A DNA stretch of 64,000 nucleotides from Inquilinus sp052078665 (GTDB taxonomy: Bacteria > Pseudomonadota > Alphaproteobacteria > DSM-16000 > Inquilinaceae), in assembly GCF_052078665.1 (NCBI RefSeq), contig NZ_JBQJIK010000012.1, forward strand, positions 52,088 to 116,087, read 5' to 3'. The notes beneath the pieces are model-generated. The model had not been told where the DNA came from. It searched no databases and saw only the letters and a list, made by a program, of their open reading frames with translations. Below, piece by piece: positions 54,237 through 63,249 of the stretch. Positions within the stretch are counted from its first letter, which is position 1. Each line of letters begins with the position of its first letter. Both the position numbers and the translations under genes were made by a program.

Positions 54237-56748
54237 AGCGGGCGCCCCCTTGCTTGTCCTGGATCAGGCCGTTGATCAGGTCGGTGATGGTCTGGTGCAG
54301 CTGCTCGTTGTCGGTGCGGCTCTTGACCAGCGAGGCGGAGACCGCACTGGCATAGGAGGCGCTGGAATCCTGGGCCGAGAAGATCAGCACCGGCTCCCGC
54401 GGCGTGCGGGCGTTGATGGTCTCCAAGAGGTCGAGGCCGGAGCCGTCGGGCAGCCCGACATCGATGATGACCAGGTCGAAGCGCCGCTGGGCCAGCTTCT
54501 CCCGGCCCTCCTGCAGCGACCGCGCCGGCACGATCTCGGCCTCGTCGCGGACGATGGCGCCGACCACCTCGATCACGTCGTCGTCGTCCTCGACATGCAG
54601 GATGCAGGCGCGGCCGGTGCGGCTGCGCAGGCCCGCCTGGCGCAGTGCCGCGCGCAGCCGCAGCTGCTCGATCGGCTTGTCCAGCCAGTCGACGATGTTG
54701 AAGGCGTCGCCGTTCAGCTCGCGCTTGCCGTCCTGGGCGGTGGCGGAGACGACGACGATCGGCAGGCCCGCCGTGGCCGGGTCGGCCCGCAGCTGCCGGA
54801 TCAGCGTGATCCCGTCCATGCCCGGCAGCAGCAGGTCGACGGTCATCGCGTCGTACTGCCCGGTGCGGGCCTTCTCCAGCGCCGTCTCGGCGTCGCGGGC
54901 GAAGTCGACCCGCCAGCCATCCTGCTCGATCATCAGGCCCAGCAGGGTCGCCACATCCGCATCATCCTCGCAGATCAGCACCTGGCGCCCGGCGTCGCCG
55001 GGCATGGCGACCGACTCCGGCGCCTCGGCCAGCAGCGGCAGGGTGAACCAGAAGCGGGTGCCGCCACCCTCGGCCGGCTCGAAGCCGATGCGGCCGCCAT
55101 GGCGCTCGACGATGGCCTTGGCGATCGACAGGCCCAGGCCGGTGCCGCCCTTGCGCCGCACGTCGCTGGCATCGGCCTGGGCGAAGCGCTGGAAGATCCG
55201 GCTGCGGAACTCCTCCGGAATGCCGGCGCCGCGGTCGCGCACGCCGATCCGGGCCTGGCGGCCGCCCAGCCCGGCCAACAGCTCGACTGCCACCTCAATT
55301 GTGCTGCCGGCCGGCGAGAACTTGGCGGCGTTGGACAGCAGGTTGGTCAGCACCTGGATCAGGCGGTCGGCGTCGCCCTGCACCGGCAGCGGCAGGTCGG
55401 GCCGTGTCGTGATGCGGTACTCGACCTCGTGCTGCGCCGCATAGGCCTGGTTGGCCTCGACCGCCTGCTCGACCAGCACCCCGGCCTCCAGCCGGTCGTG
55501 CCTGAACTCCATGCGGCCGGACTCGATCTTCTCGATGTCGAGGATGTCGTTGACCAGCCCGACCAGCCGCTCGCTGTTCTTGTGCGCGATCTCCAGCAGC
55601 GACTTCGCCTTGTCCGGAAGCCCTCCCGCAGCCCCGGCCACGATCAGCCCCAGCGAGCCGCGGATCGAGGTCAGCGGCGTGCGCAGCTCGTGGCTCACCG
55701 TCGACACGAACTCGTTCTTCAGCTGGTCCAGCCGGTGCCGCTCGGTCATGTCGCGCAGGATGCAGACCGACACCGTGCGGCCGTCGCGCTCGAACACGCC
55801 GGTCGAGATCTCGGCCGGGAAGCTGCTGCCGTCGCGCCGCGTCACCGTGACCTCGCCGATCGGGTGGGCACCGCCGGCCAGGGCCGGCACCAGCGCCGAG
55901 ATGTCGGTGCCGGCCAGGCTGCCACCGGCCACTCCGAAGGCCTCGCCGCAGGCGCGGTTGGCCAGCTCGACCACACCGTCCTGGCCGACCACCAGGATCG
56001 GGTCGCGGGCGCTGTCCAGCACGGCCTGCAGCTGGGCCTGGTTCTCGGCCAGCGCCCGGGCGGCGGCGTCGCTCTCCAGCTTGGCCCGCTCCAGCTCGCG
56101 GTAGCGCTGCAGGTCGGTGCGCACCTGGCGCGACATCGCCCAGGCCGCCAGCAGCCCGCACAGGGCTGCCAGCGCGGCGACGCCGGCCAGCAGCCAGATG
56201 ATCCGCCGCAGCGTCGCGTCGGTGGCGGCCTGGCGCTGCGCCAGCAGCAACTTCTCGACCGCCACCGCCTCGTCGATCTTGGCGCGGAAGGCCGGCCCCT
56301 GGTCGGCGGTCTCCCGGACGAGGGCGCGGGCGCCGTCGAGATCGCCGCGCCGGACCGCGGCAAGGATCCGGTCGTTGGTGACCAGGATCTGCTCGGAGAT
56401 CGCGGCGGCATCGTCGAAGCGCCGGACCTGCTCCGGGTTGTCGGCGGCCAGCTTGCGCAGGTCCAGGAGCCCGTCGGTGGCCAGCCGGGCGCTGTCCTCG
56501 GCCAGCGCCGCATCCCGCGGGTTGCCGGTGATGACGAAGCCGCGGCCGGAACTCTGCGTCCGCGACAGGTTCAGCCGGGCCTCATAGATGGTGGCGATCA
56601 CCAGATTGGTGTGGTCGACCCAGGCCTGGGTGCGGGTGTTGTCGGCCAGGAACTGCTTGCCGAGCCATCCGGCTGCGCCGAAGAACAGCAGGAAGCCCAG
56701 GATCGCGAGCAGGACGATCGAGCGAACCGAGCCCAGAAATTTCTCCAT
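54226..56748 (-). CDS. Hybrid sensor histidine kinase, CHASE3-PAS-HisKA-HATPase-REC-REC
   Basis: An 840-residue hybrid kinase. Two transmembrane helices (about 10-28 and 183-205) enclose a periplasmic CHASE3-like domain. A PAS domain (~240-335), HisKA with His353 in VSTVSHELRTPLT, HATPase with NLLSNAAKFSP and GGTGLGLSIAKAI, and two receivers (Asp638 in MTVDLLLPGMDG; Asp763 in LVIIDVGLPDGSG) follow. The ATG at 56748 is the first in front of the membrane helix; longer readings run into sequence antisense to the adenine deaminase. It starts a kinase-regulator-Hpt phosphorelay cassette; the stimulus is unknown. Confidence 0.95.
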   Translation of the reverse strand: MEKFLGSVRSIVLLAILGFLLFFGAAGWLGKQFLADNTRTQAWVDHTNLVIATIYEARLNLSRTQSSGRGFVITGNPRDAALAEDSARLATDGLLDLRKLAADNPEQVRRFDDAAAISEQILVTNDRILAAVRRGDLDGARALVRETADQGPAFRAKIDEAVAVEKLLLAQRQAATDATLRRIIWLLAGVAALAALCGLLAAWAMSRQVRTDLQRYRELERAKLESDAAARALAENQAQLQAVLDSARDPILVVGQDGVVELANRACGEAFGVAGGSLAGTDISALVPALAGGAHPIGEVTVTRRDGSSFPAEISTGVFERDGRTVSVCILRDMTERHRLDQLKNEFVSTVSHELRTPLTSIRGSLGLIVAGAAGGLPDKAKSLLEIAHKNSERLVGLVNDILDIEKIESGRMEFRHDRLEAGVLVEQAVEANQAYAAQHEVEYRITTRPDLPLPVQGDADRLIQVLTNLLSNAAKFSPAGSTIEVAVELLAGLGGRQARIGVRDRGAGIPEEFRSRIFQRFAQADASDVRRKGGTGLGLSIAKAIVERHGGRIGFEPAEGGGTRFWFTLPLLAEAPESVAMPGDAGRQVLICEDDADVATLLGLMIEQDGWRVDFARDAETALEKARTGQYDAMTVDLLLPGMDGITLIRQLRADPATAGLPIVVVSATAQDGKRELNGDAFNIVDWLDKPIEQLRLRAALRQAGLRSRTGRACILHVEDDDDVIEVVGAIVRDEAEIVPARSLQEGREKLAQRRFDLVIIDVGLPDGSGLDLLETINARTPREPVLIFSAQDSSASYASAVSASLVKSRTDNEQLHQTITDLINGLIQDKQGGARYGR

Positions 56749-56934
56749 TCCCCACGCGTCTCCCGATCGTCCCCCGGGGCCATCGGCCTCCTGATCAGGT
56801 GATAGTCGAAACCGGCGGCGGTGTCGCCGTCGGGCGGACGGTATGAATAATTTACTTAAAATTCTATCTATTTCGAAGGCGGGCACGGATCGGCCTGATC
56901 CTGCTAGGCTGCCGTCCCGGCAGACGAGGACGAC

Positions 56935-58641
56935 ATGAGCGGCACGGCAGAACTGAGGACGCGAATCGACCAGGCCCTGGGCCATGCGCCCGCCGATCTG
57001 GTGATCAAGGGCGCGCGCACCCTCGACGTGATCAGCGGCGCGCTGCTGGAGGGCGACGTGGCGGTCTGCGGCGACCGCGTCGTCGGCACCTGCGACGACT
57101 ATTCCGGCGCGGTCGAGATCGACGGCCGCGGCAAGGTGGTGGTGCCCGGCTTCATCGACACCCATGTGCATTGCGAATCGACCCTGGTGACGCCGGCGGA
57201 GTTCGACCGTTGCGTGCTGCCGCGCGGCACCACCACCGCGATCTGCGACCCGCATGAGATCTGCAACGTGCTCGGCGAGGCCGGGCTGCGGTATTTCCTC
57301 GACGGCGCCCTCGGCACCGCGATGGACCTGCGGGTCCAGCTCTCCTCCTGCGTGCCGGCGACGGAGCTCGAGACCGCCGGCGCCCGGCTCGACGCCGCCG
57401 ACCTGGTGCGGCACCGGGGCCACCCCAAGGTGATCGGCCTGGCCGAATTCATGAACTTCCCCGGCCTCCTGGCCAAGGACGAGGGCGTTCTGGAGAAGCT
57501 GGCCGCCTTCCAGGACGGCCATATCGACGGCCATTCGCCGCTGCTGCGCGGCAAGCCGCTGAACGCCTATCTCGCCTGCGGCATCCGCAACTGCCACGAG
57601 ACGACGGGGCCGGAGGAGGCGCTGGAGAAGCTGCGCAAGGGCATGCAGATCCTGATCCGCGACGGCTCGGTCAGCAAGGACGTGCACGCCCTGGCGCCGA
57701 TCATCTCGGCCGAGACCTCGCCGCTGCTCGGCCTGTGCACCGACGACCGCAACCCGCTCGACATCGCCGAGGAGGGCCATCTCGACCATTTGATCCGGGC
57801 CGCGATCCGGCAGGGCGCCCCGGTGGCCCATGTCTACCGCGCCGCCACCTGGTCGGCCGCCCAGGGCTTTGGCCTGCGCGATCGCGGCCTGGTCGCGCCT
57901 GGTCGCCGTGCCGATCTGGTGCTGCTCGACGACCTCGACAGCTGCGCCGTGTCGCTGGTGATCAGTGCCGGGCGGATCGTCCGGCCGGACATCTTCGCGG
58001 GGCGTGCGGCCCCGGCGCCGGTCGGCCTCGGCTCGGTCAGGCTCGACCCGGTGGCGGTTGAGGATTTCCAGGCCCCGACCGGCGGCCCGACCGGCCCGGT
58101 GATCGGGCTGATCCCGGGCAAGATCATCACCGCGGCGCTGACCGCGACCCTGCCCTGGCGCGGCGGCTGCCGCCACCCCGACCCGGATCAGGACATCCTC
58201 AAAATCTGCGTCTTCGCCCGGCACGGGGTGAACCGCAACATCGGCCGCGCCTTCGTGAAAGGGTTCGGCTTCCGCGGCGGCGCGCTGGCCTCCTCGGTCG
58301 GGCATGACAGCCACAACATCTGCGTGGTCGGCGACAACGACGCCGACATGGCGGTGGCGGTGAACAGGCTGATCGAGCTGCAGGGCGGCTTCGTCGCCAC
58401 CCGCAACGGCCAGGTGGCCGGCGAGATCGCGCTGCCCCTGGCCGGGCTGATGAGCCTGCAGCCCTTCGAGCGGGTGGCGGACGAGTTGCGGGCGTTGCGC
58501 CGGGCTGTGAAGGCGATGGGCTGTCCGCTGCCCGAACCCTTCATCCAGCTCGCCTTCCTGCCGCTGCCGGTGATCCCGCACCTCAAGATCACCGACCGCG
58601 GGCTGGTGGATGTGGACCGGTTCGAGCTGATCGCCGCCTAG
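56935..58641 (+). CDS. ade: Adenine deaminase
   Basis: A 568-residue Ade that converts adenine to hypoxanthine in purine salvage. The metal motif DTHVHCES (His77, His79), DGHIDGHSP and ICDPHEICN are present; the C-terminal adenine_deam_C region has VGHDSHNICVVGDND. Length and motif order match the family. It diverges from the hybrid kinase (186-bp gap with an AT-rich core). Confidence 0.96.
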   Translation: MSGTAELRTRIDQALGHAPADLVIKGARTLDVISGALLEGDVAVCGDRVVGTCDDYSGAVEIDGRGKVVVPGFIDTHVHCESTLVTPAEFDRCVLPRGTTTAICDPHEICNVLGEAGLRYFLDGALGTAMDLRVQLSSCVPATELETAGARLDAADLVRHRGHPKVIGLAEFMNFPGLLAKDEGVLEKLAAFQDGHIDGHSPLLRGKPLNAYLACGIRNCHETTGPEEALEKLRKGMQILIRDGSVSKDVHALAPIISAETSPLLGLCTDDRNPLDIAEEGHLDHLIRAAIRQGAPVAHVYRAATWSAAQGFGLRDRGLVAPGRRADLVLLDDLDSCAVSLVISAGRIVRPDIFAGRAAPAPVGLGSVRLDPVAVEDFQAPTGGPTGPVIGLIPGKIITAALTATLPWRGGCRHPDPDQDILKICVFARHGVNRNIGRAFVKGFGFRGGALASSVGHDSHNICVVGDNDADMAVAVNRLIELQGGFVATRNGQVAGEIALPLAGLMSLQPFERVADELRALRRAVKAMGCPLPEPFIQLAFLPLPVIPHLKITDRGLVDVDRFELIAA

Positions 58642-58647
58642 CCGCGG

Positions 58648-58971
58648 CTAGTCGTGATGCAATGCCAGCCAGACCGTCGGCTCGGCCGGGTCGGTCCAGG
58701 CGACGCGGTGGCGGGCATGGGCGGGGATGTGAACCCAGTCGCCGGGGCGCAGGGTGCGCGGCGCTGGCTCGTCCTCGAGCTCCAGCCCCGCGGAGCCGCG
58801 CAGCAGCAGCACCCACTCCGCCCGCTCCTGGTCGTACCAGAAGCCGGGCGGGCTGGCCTGGCCGGTGGAGACTATCCGTTCCAGCACGAAGCCCGCGCCC
58901 TGCAACAGGGTGGTGAACTCTTCCTCCGCCGCCTCCCGCGGCAGCGCGTCGAACAGGCTGCCGGCCCTCAC
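58648..58971 (-). CDS. Small cupin-domain protein
   Basis: A 107-residue single cupin. The barrel motifs are LLLRGSAGLELEDE and LRPGDWVHIPAHARHRVAWT, with the metal-type histidines in the second. Function is unknown. It overlaps the DUF3095 gene by 4 bp, so it is the second gene of a two-gene unit. Confidence 0.88.
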   Translation of the reverse strand: MRAGSLFDALPREAAEEEFTTLLQGAGFVLERIVSTGQASPPGFWYDQERAEWVLLLRGSAGLELEDEPAPRTLRPGDWVHIPAHARHRVAWTDPAEPTVWLALHHD

Positions 58972-60110
58972 GACGGCTTCAGCCGGGACGCGGCGGCGGC
59001 ATAGCCGCCGGCGGCGCCATCGACGAAATGGACATGGTCGCTGCGCAACGGCGACGGCGTGAAGCAGGTGACGATCGCGGAGTCCTGCCGGTGCAGGCCG
59101 AAGCGGGCGATGCCGGCCTGCTCGGCGGCCAGCAGGCGCGCCTCCAGCCGGTCGGCCAGCGCCGGGGTGCAGTCCAGCGTCATGCGCAGCCCGTCATCGT
59201 ATTTGCGGTAGTCGGCATTGGCCACCATCTCGCGCATGTAGCGTCCGGGCTGGAAGCCGCCGAGCGAGATGCCGAAGCGGAACAGGGTCCAGCCGGCCAA
59301 GCTCTGCAGCCCCAGCGCCAGCTTGCGCAGCAGCAGCGGCTGGCCGGTGCCGCGCGATGCCCGCGCCTCGACATCCAGCCCGGGCGGCGGCCAGACCAGG
59401 CCCCGCGCGAGATCGGCGATCGGGTGCTCGGCCTCGCTCTCGCGGCCGGTCATGCGCAGGATGTCGCCGACCAGCTCGCGGAAGCCGGCCTCGCTCTCGG
59501 CCACCGCCGGGGCGGCGATCAGCGACAGCACCACGCCGTGCCGGGCCGGGAACTCCTGCCAGCGGCAGGACAGGCCGGAGAGGTCGGGGCGCGTTCCGGC
59601 CGGCGCCGGCTCGACCGAGAAGGCACCGGCCTTCAACTCGCGCTCGGCCCAGGCCAGGCCGCCGCCCATGAACATGGCGTAGGCGACATTCGGCGACGGC
59701 GCGTAGCGGGCGACGCGGACATCCCACCCGGCGGCGCGGATCGCCGCCACCGGCACCAGCCCGACGCGCAGGGTCAGGCCCAGCTCGTCGCGCACCCAGG
59801 CGGCGGTGGCGGCCAGCGCGGCGCGGGCGGTCCCGGCATCGCCGGGCGGCAGGGCGAAGCTGGCGCCGTCGCCGCCGAAGGCGAACGGGAAGTCGCGCTG
59901 CGCCAGGGCGTTGGACACGGCGGCGATCAGCGCCGCGCCGGCGATGTTGACGCTCTTGTACTGGCCGGCCCGGATCGCGGCGGTGGAGGCGACGACGTCG
60001 GACAGGCCCATCACCCAGTCCTCCGGCAGCGGCCGGTACAGCGCCGGGTCGGTCAGCCGGGCGAAGCCGTCGAACACCGGCACCTGGAGGTAGAACTCAT
60101 CTTCGGCCAT
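58968..60110 (-). CDS. DUF3095-family protein, nucleotide-cyclase-related by family recall
   Basis: A 380-residue protein I recognise as DUF3095. Typical segments are GLSDVVASTAAIRAGQYKSV, FAFGGDGASFALP and GRYMREMVANADYRKYDDGL. The first two resemble the class III cyclase/GGDEF-like fold (metal-binding aspartate in LSDV and GGDG turn), so a nucleotide-cyclase-type activity is possible, but that is inference. It is coupled to the cupin gene. Confidence 0.82.
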   Translation of the reverse strand: MAEDEFYLQVPVFDGFARLTDPALYRPLPEDWVMGLSDVVASTAAIRAGQYKSVNIAGAALIAAVSNALAQRDFPFAFGGDGASFALPPGDAGTARAALAATAAWVRDELGLTLRVGLVPVAAIRAAGWDVRVARYAPSPNVAYAMFMGGGLAWAERELKAGAFSVEPAPAGTRPDLSGLSCRWQEFPARHGVVLSLIAAPAVAESEAGFRELVGDILRMTGRESEAEHPIADLARGLVWPPPGLDVEARASRGTGQPLLLRKLALGLQSLAGWTLFRFGISLGGFQPGRYMREMVANADYRKYDDGLRMTLDCTPALADRLEARLLAAEQAGIARFGLHRQDSAIVTCFTPSPLRSDHVHFVDGAAGGYAAAASRLKPS

Positions 60111-60215
60111 GGGCGCATTCTCGCCGATCGGGCGGGGATGGGGAAGGCGGTGCGGTTTGGGTGGGAATCGACAGGCGTTGTGGATGGGCTTAGCTATCGC
60201 CTGAAGGAGGGCCAG

Positions 60216-60440
60216 ATGATCCGAGTCAGCATGCGCGAAGCAAAGACCGGTCTGCCGGCCTTGGCGGAAAGGGCGCGAGCCGGAGAGCGCGTGGTCATCG
60301 AGCGCGACGGCACGCCATGGGTCGAGCTCAAGCCCTATGCCGGCGAGCGGCGTCGACCCGGCGGCTACGAGGGGCGGATCGCCATCCCGGATGTCGGCGC
60401 GGAAGACGAGGCGATCGCGGATCTGTTCGAAGGCAGGTGA
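60216..60440 (+). CDS. Phd/YefM-type antitoxin without visible toxin
   Basis: A 74-residue protein starting 5 nt after a perfect AAGGAGG. The N-terminal half (IRVSMREAKTGLPALAERA, GERVVIERDGTPWVEL) is the Phd/YefM DNA-binding fold. The C-terminal part (RIAIPDVGAEDEAIADLFEG) resembles the toxin-binding tail of VapB-like partners. The usual PIN or Doc toxin is absent; instead its stop overlaps a YjbQ-family gene (ATGA). Confidence 0.88.
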   Translation: MIRVSMREAKTGLPALAERARAGERVVIERDGTPWVELKPYAGERRRPGGYEGRIAIPDVGAEDEAIADLFEGR

Positions 60441-60856
60441 TGCGGCAGTTCCTCCACACCCTCCAGGTGACCACCGGCGGCAAGGGCTTGGTCGAGATCA
60501 CGCCGCAGATCCGGCCCTGGGTCGAGGCGCAGCGGATCGGGACCGGCCTGCTGACCGTGTTCTGCCGGCACACCTCAGCCTCGCTGCTGATCCAGGAGAA
60601 TGCCGATCCGGATGTCCGGGCCGATCTGGAGGCCTATTTCGAGCGGATCGCGCCCGAGGGCGACGGCTACATCCACGACGCCGAGGGCCCGGACGACATG
60701 CCGGCCCATATCCGCACGGCCCTGACCCAGGTGCAGCTGTCGATCCCGGTCGCGTCCGGACGGCTGGTGCTCGGCACCTGGCAGGGGATCTACCTGTTCG
60801 AGCACCGCCGCCGGCCACACCGCCGCGAGATCGTGCTGCATCTGCTGGGGGAGTAG
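60440..60856 (+). CDS. YjbQ family (UPF0047) protein
   Basis: A 138-residue YjbQ-like protein with the family motifs CRHTSASLLIQENADPDV and LGTWQGIYLFEHR. Members bind a metal via conserved histidines and some show weak thiamine-phosphate-synthase activity, but the role is unclear. It is translationally coupled to the antitoxin gene before it, which is unusual for this family. Confidence 0.92.
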   Translation: MRQFLHTLQVTTGGKGLVEITPQIRPWVEAQRIGTGLLTVFCRHTSASLLIQENADPDVRADLEAYFERIAPEGDGYIHDAEGPDDMPAHIRTALTQVQLSIPVASGRLVLGTWQGIYLFEHRRRPHRREIVLHLLGE

Positions 60857-60865
60857 CGCCGGCCG

Positions 60866-62050
60866 TCAGGCTCGGCCGACCGTCTCCACGAACCGGTCGA
60901 TCTCGGCTTCGCTGTTGTAGTAGTGCGGCGAGGCCCGCAGCATCGCGTCCAGGCCGCGGTCGGTCATGTCGAACATGGTCGAGCGGCGGCGGGTGACGCT
61001 GGCGTTGATGCCGGCCTCGCGCAGCCGCTGGTGCAGCGCCTCGGCCGGTTCGTCGGCCTTGGTGAAGCTGACGATCGCCGACCGCTCGGCCCCCTTGTCG
61101 CGCACGGCGACGCCGGGCAGGGCCGACAGCCCGTCGCGCAGCTGCGCCGCCAGGGCCCGGGCGCGGTCGCGGATGGCGTCGAGGCCGAGGGCCAGGGCGT
61201 AGTCGACCGCGGCACCCATGCCGAGGATGCCGGTGAAGTTGCGCTCGAAATTCTCGAAGCGGCGGGCGTCCGGGCGGACCACGTAGCGGTCGGGCGCCAC
61301 CATCTCCGCCGCGTGGAGGTCGAGGAAGGGCGGGTCGATCCGGTCCAGCATCGACCGCCGGGCATAGAGGAAGCCGACCGCGCGCGGCCCGCGCAGGAAC
61401 TTGCGGGCGGTGGCCGACAGCATGTCGCATCCGATCGCCTCGACATCGACCGGCATCTGGCCGACCGACTGGCAGGCGTCGAGCAGATAGGGAATGCTAT
61501 GCGCGCGTGCGATTTGCCCGATCGCCGCCGCCGGATTCACCAGCCCGCCATTGGTCGGGATGTGGCTGACCGCGATCAGCCGCGCCGGGCCGCGATCGGT
61601 GGCCGCGACCGCCTGCTCCAGCGCCGCGACGTCGAGTTGGCCCGTGGCGTCGTCGGGCACCACCTCGACCACCGCGCCGGTGCGCTGCGCCACCTGCAGA
61701 TAGGAGATGGTGTTGGAGGCGTATTCGGCCTTGGCGGTCAGGATCCGGTCGCCCGGCCGGAACGGCAGGCCGTAGAACACCATGTCCCAGGCCCGCGTCG
61801 CGTTCTCCATCATCGCGATCTCGGCCGGGTGGGCGCCGATCAGCCGGGCGATCGAGACATAGGCGGCCTCGAGCCGGGGCTCGGCCTCCGCGGCCGCCGC
61901 ATAGCCGCCGATCTCCGCCTCCCGCCGCAGATGGTCCAGCATCGCGTCCAGCACCGGCCGCGGCGGCAGGGCCGAGCCGGCATTGTCGAGATGCAGCACC
62001 CGGGCGCAGCCCGGCGTGTCGGCGCGCAGCCGGTCGAGATCGAGCGTCAT
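60866..62050 (-). CDS. Class-V aminotransferase-fold PLP enzyme
   Basis: A 394-residue PLP enzyme of the cysteine-desulfurase/class-V aminotransferase fold. The PLP lysine is in ATARKFLRGPRAVGF; LLDACQSVGQMPVDV supplies the cofactor aspartate, and ENATRAWDMVFY matches the N-terminal region. A conserved active-site cysteine of the IscS type is not evident, so desulfurase activity is doubtful. It may be a lyase or aminotransferase. Its start overlaps the glucokinase stop (TGATG). Confidence 0.85.
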   Translation of the reverse strand: MTLDLDRLRADTPGCARVLHLDNAGSALPPRPVLDAMLDHLRREAEIGGYAAAAEAEPRLEAAYVSIARLIGAHPAEIAMMENATRAWDMVFYGLPFRPGDRILTAKAEYASNTISYLQVAQRTGAVVEVVPDDATGQLDVAALEQAVAATDRGPARLIAVSHIPTNGGLVNPAAAIGQIARAHSIPYLLDACQSVGQMPVDVEAIGCDMLSATARKFLRGPRAVGFLYARRSMLDRIDPPFLDLHAAEMVAPDRYVVRPDARRFENFERNFTGILGMGAAVDYALALGLDAIRDRARALAAQLRDGLSALPGVAVRDKGAERSAIVSFTKADEPAEALHQRLREAGINASVTRRRSTMFDMTDRGLDAMLRASPHYYNSEAEIDRFVETVGRA

Positions 62051-63000
62051 CAGGTCAGGTCCAGCACCGAGCGCAATCCGAGGAAGGCCGGCAGTGGATG
62101 GGTGACCAGATAGGTCGGGATGCCGACGACGAAGCTGCGCATCCGGCCCTTGGCCTCGAAGCGCTGGCGGAACAGGGCGTCGTCGAACAGGGTCTCGAGC
62201 TTCGGCACGATGCCGCCGGCGATGTAGACGCCGCCGCGCGACCCCAGCGTCAGCGCCAAGTTGCCGGCGACGGTGCCGAGCATCGAGGCGAAGGTGGATA
62301 CCGCCTCGGCGCAGTGCGGGTCGCCGGTCTTGGCGCCCTCGGTGACCGCGGCGGCGTCGCGCTGCACCGGGTCGATTCCGTCCAGCTGCGACAGCGTCTC
62401 GTAGAGATTGACCAGCCCCATGCCGGACAGCACCCGCTCGGCCGAGACGTGCTGGTGGCGGTGGCGCAGCCGGTCGAGCACGGCCGCCTCGCGCTCGGTC
62501 GCCGCCGCCATGGTAACATGCCCGCCCTCGCCGGCCAGGGCGGCCCAGCGCGCGCCGCTGGGCACCAGGCCGGAGACGCCGAGGCCGGTGCCGGGGCCGA
62601 GCACTCCGATCGGCTCGTTCGCCACCGGCGTGCCGCCGCCGATCGGGCTGCGGTCGCCCTCCTCCAGATACGGCACCGCCAGGGCGACGGCGGTGAAGTC
62701 GTTGATCACCTCCAGCCGGTCCAGCCCCAGATCCTTCTTCAGGGCCGAGATCGAGAAGGACCAGGCGGCGTTGGTCAGGGTCACCTGGTCGCCGGTGACC
62801 GGGCTGGCCACGTCGATCGCCGCCTGTGTCGGCGGGGCCGCCGGCTTGACCATGTCGAGATAGGCGTGGGCAGCATCGGCCAGGGTCGGGTAGTCCGCCC
62901 CGTGCAGGATCTTGGTGTCCCGTGTCCCCTTGGCGTCGGCCAGGGCGAAGCGGGCGTTGGTGCCGCCGAGATCGGCGATGAGGGCGAGAGGCTCAGGCAT
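62050..63000 (-). CDS. glk: Glucokinase
   Basis: A 316-residue proteobacterial glucokinase, phosphorylating glucose with ATP in the cytoplasm. LIADLGGTNARFAL is the phosphate-1 motif, VINDFTAVALAVPYL carries the catalytic aspartate, GPGTGLGVSGLV and GEGGHVTM bind glucose, and GGVYIAGGIVPKL closes the ATP site. The start at 63000 is right for the family. It is coupled to the aminotransferase gene by a 1-bp overlap. Confidence 0.95.
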   Translation of the reverse strand: MPEPLALIADLGGTNARFALADAKGTRDTKILHGADYPTLADAAHAYLDMVKPAAPPTQAAIDVASPVTGDQVTLTNAAWSFSISALKKDLGLDRLEVINDFTAVALAVPYLEEGDRSPIGGGTPVANEPIGVLGPGTGLGVSGLVPSGARWAALAGEGGHVTMAAATEREAAVLDRLRHRHQHVSAERVLSGMGLVNLYETLSQLDGIDPVQRDAAAVTEGAKTGDPHCAEAVSTFASMLGTVAGNLALTLGSRGGVYIAGGIVPKLETLFDDALFRQRFEAKGRMRSFVVGIPTYLVTHPLPAFLGLRSVLDLT

Positions 63001-63215
63001 GGCGGGCCGGCTGGTGCGGGACGGCCATGCTTCCCTCATGCCGCGGCCGGGGGCAAGCCCGAAGCGTCGGGCCGCCGGCCGCGAGTCGGCGCGTATCGCC
63101 GGGCCGGATTCGACACTGGAGTGTGCACTGCAGCACAAACTTGATGCTAACTGCACATATCTTAGGCACGAATTGGTTCTAAGTGGCTGTTCTGCAAGAG
63201 GAATTCATTTTCCTC
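63001..63215. other. AT-rich intergenic DNA upstream of the candidate sRNA
   Basis: From about 63110 the sequence drops sharply in GC compared with its surroundings. No ORF is credible. It contains the inverted repeat AAGAGGA/TCCTCTT (63196-63202 with 63210-63216), whose right arm touches the candidate -35 at 63216, so it may be an operator. Confidence 0.4.
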
Positions 63216-63243
63216 TTGATTTGTCCGGCGAACTGCCTAAATT
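63216..63243 (+). promoter_or_regulatory. Predicted promoter of the candidate sRNA
   Basis: TTGATT (63216-63221), 16-bp spacer, TAAATT (63238-63243) on the plus strand. The expected start is near 63250. Confidence 0.55.
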
Positions 63244-63249
63244 GTGCAT

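Noticed and set aside
56749..58581. Upstream extension of the hybrid kinase frame by ~611 residues
   Set aside because: This part is antisense to the adenine deaminase gene and has low-complexity composition; the kinase begins at 56748 before its first membrane helix.
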